Part shown: positions 21,513 to 25,849 of the stretch, piece after piece
Position numbering within the stretch: position 1 is the stretch's first letter
How the letters are laid out: every line of letters starts with the position of its first letter
Assembly (NCBI GenBank): GCA_900548705.1
Contig: URLF01000035.1
Span: forward strand, 1 to 25,849
DNA: 25,849 nucleotides
Direction: 5' to 3'
Source: an uncultured Porphyromonadaceae bacterium
GTDB lineage: Bacteria > Bacteroidota > Bacteroidia > Bacteroidales > Muribaculaceae
Notes under the pieces: generated by a model
The model's database searches: none
Told to the model about the DNA's origin: nothing
The model's input: the letters and a program-made list of their open reading frames with translations, nothing else
Position numbers and translations under genes: made by a program

Positions 21513-22394
21513 TCAATCGGCAAAGCTGCTTGTGAAGATAGAATCCACTTTTTGGTTGATAATCAAATCCAGGAGGTCGATGGTTGAAGGAGTCGTGGAG
21601 GAAAGAGCTGGCGTTGACGACCCCGGGGCAGGCTCAGTGGCCTGAACCGACGGAGAAGACGCAAGGATGACATCTGGAGTATCCACGCCGACACTACCCT
21701 CAGTAGTAGAAGGAACCACAGGCACCTCCTGAATCCGGGGAATTACAGGCACAGAAGGGGTCGTCTCCGGTTCCGGAACGGGAGCGGTTCTCTTCTCTTT
21801 GACAGACCGTCCCTGTTTGCCACCGTTGATATTGGCGAACGCCATAGGGGCGCTTTCGATACGTGCGCCTGTGAAATACCGTTGTCCCCAGTAGCCTGAG
21901 TCAAAGCCGCTGACCATCACTCCCCGGCTCGAAGAGGCGTGAATCATTCTCCCCTCCCCTATATACAGCCCGACATGCGACACCTTGTCGTCATCATTGT
22001 CTGAGCTGAAAAACACGAGGTCTCCCGGACGCATCTTGTTGCGGGCAATCTTCGTGCAATACCTCACCTGTTCGCGGGTGGAACGTGGCAGCTTGAGACC
22101 GCACACATTCCCATAGACCCTCATCACAAGCCCGGAGCAATCGGTTCCGGCCTTGGAGTCACCCCCATAAAGATACCGTGTGCCAATCCAGCCCTGCGCC
22201 TCGCTGACGAGAGCTTTCGCCATCGGATCGCTGATTCCTTTGGTGTAGTCTTTCAGGTCGACCCTGACCGCTGAGGATTCGCTCCCCCTCTTCACCGAAG
22301 ACCGCGACGACTTGCAGCCTGTCAGCATCAACAGGGAGGCGGCAACCACCAGGATTCCTCTCAGGAACGATAATTTAAAGCTATGGGCAAACAT
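21513..22394 (-). CDS. NlpC/P60 family cell-wall peptidase lipoprotein
   Basis: I place the start at the ATG at 22394 (293 residues), not at 22421, because the promoter's -7 element (22409-22416) lies between them. From here the protein begins with a lipoprotein signal ending in LTGC (Cys27). The NlpC/P60 domain covers about residues 58-185, with Cys86 in TDCSGL, His140 in SHVGLYIG and His152 in RMIHASS as the catalytic set. SRGVMVSGF-like strands follow. These enzymes cut within the peptide stems of peptidoglycan, typically between D-gamma-Glu and diamino acid. The last 100 residues are a Pro/Ser/Thr-rich low-complexity tail (for example PVPEPETTPSVPVIP), uncommon in the short Spr-like members. 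The predicted leader is only about eight bases. Confidence 0.92.
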   Translation of the reverse strand: MFAHSFKLSFLRGILVVAASLLMLTGCKSSRSSVKRGSESSAVRVDLKDYTKGISDPMAKALVSEAQGWIGTRYLYGGDSKAGTDCSGLVMRVYGNVCGLKLPRSTREQVRYCTKIARNKMRPGDLVFFSSDNDDDKVSHVGLYIGEGRMIHASSSRGVMVSGFDSGYWGQRYFTGARIESAPMAFANINGGKQGRSVKEKRTAPVPEPETTPSVPVIPRIQEVPVVPSTTEGSVGVDTPDVILASSPSVQATEPAPGSSTPALSSTTPSTIDLLDLIINQKVDSIFTSSFAD

Positions 22395-22408
22395 TACTTT
22401 ATTCACCA

Positions 22409-22439
22409 CAAAAATACTCACTTTCAGTCTCTAAACAAA
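22409..22439 (-). promoter_or_regulatory. Promoter of the NlpC/P60-acyltransferase operon
   Basis: On the minus strand there is TTTG (22436-22439), a 19-base spacer and TATTTTTG (22409-22416). Initiation near 22402 leaves about eight bases before the ATG at 22394, so the message is nearly leaderless. It also rules out the in-frame ATG at 22421. Confidence 0.75.
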
Positions 22440-22480
22440 ACTCCCGAAGATTTTTTCACAGTTTTATGCAACTTTTTCCC

Positions 22481-22488
22481 TAATTTCG
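22481..22488 (+). promoter_or_regulatory. Possible -7 element of the ABC exporter operon
   Basis: TAATTTCG followed by C differs from TAnnTTTG at one position. There is no TTTG at the expected distance upstream. Initiation near 22495 would give a leader of about 38 bases before the ATG at 22533. Confidence 0.45.
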
Positions 22489-22532
22489 CACTCTAATATC
22501 CCGAAACAGCTAATCATCATTCCGTTATTCCA

Positions 22533-23459
22533 ATGGATATTTTAAAGGTAAACAACGTCAGCAAACGCTACACCAACCATGTCGCCCTCGACGACGTGTC
22601 ACTTTCGGTGCCGGAAGGAAAGATATATGGCCTGCTCGGCCCCAACGGCGCGGGCAAGACCACACTCATCCGCATCATCAACCATATCACCGCGCCCGAC
22701 TCCGGTTCAGTTGAATTCCTCGGCCATCCCCTGACCGCCGAGGATGTGGTCAATATCGGATACCTCCCCGAGGAACGCGGTCTTTACAAAAAGATGCGGG
22801 TCGGAGACCAGGCACTGTTCTTCGCCAAACTGAAAGGGTTAAAGACCAAGGAAGCCACCGCCGAGCTCCGCAAATGGTTCGAACGGTTCGGCATCTCCGA
22901 CTGGTGGAACCGCAAGGTCGAGGAACTGTCGAAAGGCATGGCCCAGAAGGTACAGTTCATCGTCACTGTGCTTCACCGTCCGAAACTCCTCATCTTCGAC
23001 GAACCGTTCTCAGGCTTCGACCCCATCAATGCCGACCTGCTCAAGAACGAGATACTGCGTCTGCGCGACGAAGGGGCCACAGTGATTTTCTCCACCCACA
23101 ATATGGGAAGCGTCGAGACCCTCTGTGACAACATCACCCTCATCAACCGCTCCCACAACATACTGTCGGGTAATGTCAACGAGATACGCGAACGCATGGG
23201 ACGCGGACGCTACACCCTCTCATTCGAGGGTGAGCCTGAACGCCTGCTTGCCGCCCTCGGCGAAAGGGTTGTCGAGCATACATTTGAAAAAGAGGTCAAT
23301 TCACCGGTGACAAACGCCAAGCTACTCCTCAAACCCGACGTCACAATCCGCGAGACCATCTCACTGGCCAACGACACGGTGGACATCGTCAGCTTCGACC
23401 GTGCCCTCCCCTCAATGAACGAAATCTTCATCCACACCGTCAAGAACAATGAACAATAA
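22533..23459 (+). CDS. ABC exporter ATP-binding subunit (NatA-like)
   Basis: This encodes 308 residues. The nucleotide-binding domain is complete: Walker A GPNGAGKTT (36-44), Q-loop region YLPEERGLYKKM (78-89), signature LSKGMAQK (132-139), Walker B LLIFDEP with Glu157, D-loop GFDP and switch His189 in STHN. The last 90 residues form the DUF4162-like tail seen in ABC-2 exporters of the NatA type (MGRGRYTLSFEGEP...VSFDRALPSMNEIFIHTV). It powers export by the permease encoded next, whose gene overlaps it by 11 bases, so translation is coupled. In Bacteroidetes this pair is annotated as a Na+ or drug exporter, but the substrate is not known. The signature LSKGMAQK deviates from LSGGQ as is normal for this subfamily. 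Confidence 0.95.
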   Translation: MDILKVNNVSKRYTNHVALDDVSLSVPEGKIYGLLGPNGAGKTTLIRIINHITAPDSGSVEFLGHPLTAEDVVNIGYLPEERGLYKKMRVGDQALFFAKLKGLKTKEATAELRKWFERFGISDWWNRKVEELSKGMAQKVQFIVTVLHRPKLLIFDEPFSGFDPINADLLKNEILRLRDEGATVIFSTHNMGSVETLCDNITLINRSHNILSGNVNEIRERMGRGRYTLSFEGEPERLLAALGERVVEHTFEKEVNSPVTNAKLLLKPDVTIRETISLANDTVDIVSFDRALPSMNEIFIHTVKNNEQ

Positions 23460-24765
23460 CCTCGGTATAATCGTCCGCCGCGAGTTTATGGAACGCGTCG
23501 GCAAGAAAAGTTTTATCGTCACCACGTTGCTGATGCCCGTGCTGATGCTGCTGATGATGACCCTTCCGGCCCTTATCGCCATCTTCTCCACACCCTCCGA
23601 CAAATCCATCGCCGTGTGTGACCAGAGCGGAGTGGTGATGCCAATACTCGAACAGGCCGGAATCGAGCATCTGACCTTCGTCTCGACCGACCAGCCTTCA
23701 GACTCCGTTCTCCACGACTCCGACTATTATGGTGTGCTGTCAATTCCTGCCGACATTGTAGAGCGTCCCTCCTCCGCGCTGCTCTTCATCCATGAAGGAG
23801 GCTCGGTAGAGACCGAAAGCAGCATCCGCAATCTCATCAAGGAGGCTATCCGCGACCAGAGGATGCAGGCCTACGACATCGACAACCTCCAGCAGATTCT
23901 CGACGAGACCAATGTGGAGGTGAACCTCCAGACCATCCGTGTTGACGAGACCGGCGCGGAGGAAGCCACCTCCTCATCCCTCTCGTTCGGCATCGGCATG
24001 TTCATGACCTTCCTCCTCTACATGTTCCTGCTTATGTACGGCCAGCTTGTCATGACCTCAATCATCGAGGAGAAAAACAACCGCGTGCTTGAACTGGTGG
24101 TATCCTCCGTCAAGCCCCTCCACCTCATGCTCGGCAAGATATTCGGCGTAGGGCTGGTGGCCGTGGTGCAGATAATCATCTGGGGAGCATTGCTGTGCGT
24201 CATGTCAGCCTTCCTCCTTCCGGCCCTCATCCCGGCTGAAGTCGGCGAGCAGGTTGCAATGTTCAACACCGGCAACCTCCCCACCGGAGCCGACACCCTC
24301 AACCCCGAGCTGCTCAACGCCATCTCCCTCTTCAGCTCCGTGGCCTACATCGCCAAGCTCTTCGGCTTCATACTCATCTTCCTGATAGGCGGATTCCTCT
24401 TCTACGCGTCGATATTCGCCGCCATCGGTTCAGCCGTCGACAACATCCAGGACGCTTCCCAGCTGACATCATTCGCCGTCATCCCCATCGTGATCGGTCT
24501 GATTGTCGGCATGACCGCAGGCTCCGACCCCAATTCCACCCTCGCTTTCTGGACATCCGTAATCCCCTTCACCTCCCCGATGGTCATGCTGATGCGAGTT
24601 CCCTTCGGCATCCCCTCATGGGAAGTATGGCTGGCAATCGCCGTCCTCTACCTCTCATTCCTGGCAATGGTCTGGGTCGCAGCGAAAATCTACCGCATCG
24701 GCATCTTCATGTACGGCAAGAAACCCTCGATGCGCGACCTCATCCGCTGGGCCCGCTACAAATGA
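23449..24765 (+). CDS. ABC-2 type exporter permease (NatB-like)
   Basis: This encodes 438 residues. One membrane helix (about 22-46) is followed by a large extracytoplasmic domain (about 47-180) and then five further helices, the ABC-2 type-3 layout. The conserved EEKNNRVLELVVSSVKP segment after the second helix and the LGKIFGVGLVAVVQ helix are typical of the NatB/YhaP group. It forms the membrane part of the exporter with the ATPase encoded upstream and overlaps its gene by 11 bases. The C-terminus is basic (RDLIRWARYK), consistent with a cytoplasmic end. The probable terminator hairpin follows at 24830-24872. The substrate is unknown. Confidence 0.93.
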   Translation: MNNNLGIIVRREFMERVGKKSFIVTTLLMPVLMLLMMTLPALIAIFSTPSDKSIAVCDQSGVVMPILEQAGIEHLTFVSTDQPSDSVLHDSDYYGVLSIPADIVERPSSALLFIHEGGSVETESSIRNLIKEAIRDQRMQAYDIDNLQQILDETNVEVNLQTIRVDETGAEEATSSSLSFGIGMFMTFLLYMFLLMYGQLVMTSIIEEKNNRVLELVVSSVKPLHLMLGKIFGVGLVAVVQIIIWGALLCVMSAFLLPALIPAEVGEQVAMFNTGNLPTGADTLNPELLNAISLFSSVAYIAKLFGFILIFLIGGFLFYASIFAAIGSAVDNIQDASQLTSFAVIPIVIGLIVGMTAGSDPNSTLAFWTSVIPFTSPMVMLMRVPFGIPSWEVWLAIAVLYLSFLAMVWVAAKIYRIGIFMYGKKPSMRDLIRWARYK

Positions 24766-24829
24766 CAAGACAGCCTGACCATCGGCCATAGCCACATATT
24801 CCGGAGATATTCCGGCAAAGCTCCCTGTC

Positions 24830-24872
24830 GCGGGGAGGAGAAAGCGCGCGAAAGCCGCTCTCTCCTCCCCGC
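24830..24872 (+). terminator. Hairpin after the ABC exporter operon
   Basis: Bases 24830-24841 pair perfectly with 24861-24872 (12 bp, GGGGAGGAG-type) around a 19-base loop that can itself fold. No T-run follows, so termination may need a factor. No gene is visible between 24766 and 25066; the only other signal is the promoter at 24918-24949. Confidence 0.6.
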
Positions 24873-24917
24873 AAACGGGTCAAAACAAACAAGTTCTGCA
24901 ACTTTTTTTCGGAAAAA

Positions 24918-24949
24918 TTTGCCCATCCCGAAAAAAATCGCTTACTTTG
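24918..24949 (+). promoter_or_regulatory. Promoter of the rpmB-rpmG-DUF4295 operon
   Basis: TTTG (24918-24921) is followed by a 20-base spacer and TTACTTTG (24942-24949), one base from TAACTTTG. Initiation near 24956 gives a leader of about 110 bases before rpmB, long enough to hold a regulatory fold, though I see no known ribosomal-protein leader motif. Confidence 0.7.
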
Positions 24950-25066
24950 CACTCTGTTTTGTGGCTCCTCCTTGAAAGCCGGGAGAAAGATGCAACTCCG
25001 GGTGATATGAGAATTGAGATGGCGGCCACGCAACTATGTATTAATCAAGAAATCACAATAACAGCC

Positions 25067-25324
25067 ATGTCAAAGATTTGTCAGATTACAGGCAAAAAAG
25101 CGATTACAGGTAATAACGTATCGCACTCGAAGCGCCACACAAAGCGCCGCTTCAATGTGAACCTCTTCAACCGCAAGTTCTACTGGGTGGAACAGGACAC
25201 CTGGATCCTCCTGACCGTTTCTGCCGCCGGCCTCCGCACCATCAACAAGATGGGTCTCGACGCTGCCCTCAAGCAGGCGAATGAAAAGGGTTATTTAACT
25301 GACATCAAAACATTAGACCTCTAA
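25067..25324 (+). CDS. rpmB: 50S ribosomal protein L28
   Basis: This encodes 85 residues from the ATG at 25067. The frame is open 40 codons upstream, but that part contains the leader and promoter and has no family resemblance. The sequence MSKICQITGKKAITGNNVSHSKRHTKRRFNVNL (the opening 33 residues, read in pieces as MSKICQITGKKA and NNVSHSKRHTKRRF) is classic L28. There is a single cysteine (Cys5), so the zinc-binding pair of the C+ form is absent. It is a late-assembling protein near the exit region of the large subunit. It is the first gene of a compact run with rpmG six bases downstream. Confidence 0.97.
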   Translation: MSKICQITGKKAITGNNVSHSKRHTKRRFNVNLFNRKFYWVEQDTWILLTVSAAGLRTINKMGLDAALKQANEKGYLTDIKTLDL

Positions 25325-25330
25325 ACTACA

Positions 25331-25519
25331 ATGGCAAAGAAAGCTAAAGGCAATCGCGTGCAGGTAATCCTCGAATGCACCGAACATAAGGCCAGCGGAA
25401 TGCCCGGCACTTCCCGCTACATCACCACCAAGAACCGCAAGAACACTACCGAGCGTCTTGAACTGAAGAAATACAACCCCATCCTCAAGCGCGTAACTGT
25501 TCACAAGGAAATCAAATAA
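25331..25519 (+). CDS. rpmG: 50S ribosomal protein L33
   Basis: This encodes 62 residues. The markers are MAKKAKGNRVQVILECTEHK at the start, followed by SRYITTKNRKNTTERLELKK and a lysine-rich end. Only one cysteine (Cys16) is left of the four in zinc-binding L33, so this is the zinc-free form. It begins six bases after rpmB and is followed 28 bases later by the DUF4295 gene. Confidence 0.97.
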   Translation: MAKKAKGNRVQVILECTEHKASGMPGTSRYITTKNRKNTTERLELKKYNPILKRVTVHKEIK

Positions 25520-25547
25520 AATCTAACATCCTTAATCACAACCAGAT

Positions 25548-25697
25548 ATGGCAAAGAAAACCGTTGCATCGCTGCAGAAAGGCGAAGGCCGTACCTACTC
25601 CAAGGTAATCAAGATGGTGAAGTCGCCCAAGACCGGCGCATACACCTTCCAGGAGCAGATGGTCCCCAACGACGCAGTACAGGGCATCCTCAAATAA
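25548..25697 (+). CDS. DUF4295 small basic protein
   Basis: This is a 49-residue protein (ATG at 25548, stop TAA at 25695-25697), beginning MAKKTVASLQKGEGRTYSKV and ending AVQGILK. It is strongly basic, with seven or more lysines in the first 30 residues. It matches the Bacteroidetes family DUF4295, normally found right after rpmB and rpmG and thought to be ribosome-associated from that position. The gap after rpmG is 28 bases, so it shares the operon promoter at 24918-24949. Its length puts it below common gene-calling cut-offs. In many Bacteroidetes ftsY follows; here a strong hairpin does. Confidence 0.93.
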   Translation: MAKKTVASLQKGEGRTYSKVIKMVKSPKTGAYTFQEQMVPNDAVQGILK

Positions 25698-25713
25698 CAC
25701 TTCCCCATCACGT

Positions 25714-25727
25714 CGGGCGCAAGCCCG
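25714..25727 (+). repeat. Small hairpin with a GCAA tetraloop
   Basis: CGGGC (25714-25718) pairs with GCCCG (25723-25727) around a GCAA loop of the stable GNRA type. It lies 16 bases after the DUF4295 stop and before the main terminator, and may protect the 3' end. Confidence 0.5.
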
Positions 25728-25752
25728 TCACGGAAGACTCCGGGAAATCCCC

Positions 25753-25795
25753 CGGAAACAGCCTGCCGCCTCATCGCGGCAGGCTGTTTCCGTTT
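25753..25795 (+). terminator. Terminator of the rpmB operon
   Basis: Bases 25753-25769 pair perfectly with 25776-25792 (17 bp) around the six-base loop CTCATC, followed by a weak TTT. It ends the ribosomal-protein run. The rest of the window (25796-25849) is a C-rich, pyrimidine-biased stretch with no gene visible. Confidence 0.85.
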
Positions 25796-25849
25796 ACCCC
25801 GGCCCCGAGCCGCGCCGCCATCCCATTCCTCCCACTCCTCCCATCTCTC

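Noticed and set aside
24947..25066. Upstream extension of L28 by 40 residues
   Set aside because: It begins inside the -7 element of the promoter, and L28 has its canonical start MSKICQ at 25067.
25796..25849. Pyrimidine-rich end of the window as a regulatory or repeat element
   Set aside because: It is low-complexity and truncated by the window edge, so nothing specific can be supported.

Overview
The window looks like a chromosomal segment of a gut Bacteroidales bacterium, most likely of the Muribaculaceae (for example a Duncaniella- or Muribaculum-like genome). The evidence is the repeated Bacteroidetes promoter pattern TTTG - 19 to 21 bases - TAnnTTTG, the absence of regular Shine-Dalgarno sites, a SusC/SusD pair, lipoproteins, DUF4421 and DUF4295 proteins, and a GC content that appears to lie in the mid-50s. 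The family assignment is an inference from general gene content, not from a marker comparison.

Layout. (1) 1-290: the 5' end of a tRNA on the minus strand with its promoter, then the terminator of the next operon. (2) 291-6902, minus strand: a SusC-SusD-lipoprotein outer-membrane uptake operon, transcribed from a clear promoter at 7085-7115 with a long leader. (3) 7637-9868, plus strand, divergent: a secreted S8 (subtilisin-like) peptidase with a type IX secretion style C-terminal domain. (4) 10100-11551: a DUF4421 protein and a small basic one-pass membrane protein. (5) 11741-11995, minus strand: zinc-independent ribosomal protein L31. (6) 12213-13475: an exported C1 cysteine peptidase of the bleomycin hydrolase/PepC type. 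(7) 13562-18760: a probable four-gene run of a six-hairpin glycosidase-like lipoprotein, a GH13 neopullulanase-like enzyme, a YfcE-type phosphodiesterase and a SPOR lipoprotein. (8) 18862-19083, minus strand: a small winged-helix protein. (9) 19373-20386: the ribosome-assembly GTPase RsgA. (10) 20418-22394, minus strand: an NlpC/P60 lipoprotein followed 3 bases later by a markedly AT-rich membrane acyltransferase. (11) 22533-24765: an ABC-2 type exporter pair. (12) 25067-25697: rpmB, rpmG and a 49-residue DUF4295 gene, closed by a strong hairpin.

Functional picture. The SusC/SusD operon has no carbohydrate-active enzyme beside it but shares its upstream region with an exported protease, which makes a peptide or glycoprotein ligand possible. 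The GH13 enzyme and its lipoprotein neighbour form a separate putative glycan-processing unit without its own SusC/SusD. The rest is housekeeping: translation, cell-wall turnover and export. I found no CRISPR array, insertion sequence, prophage or recognisable defence system. The least ordinary parts are the AT-rich acyltransferase insertion, the glycosidase-like lipoprotein beside GH13, the DUF4421 plus basic-tail pair, and several long hairpins.
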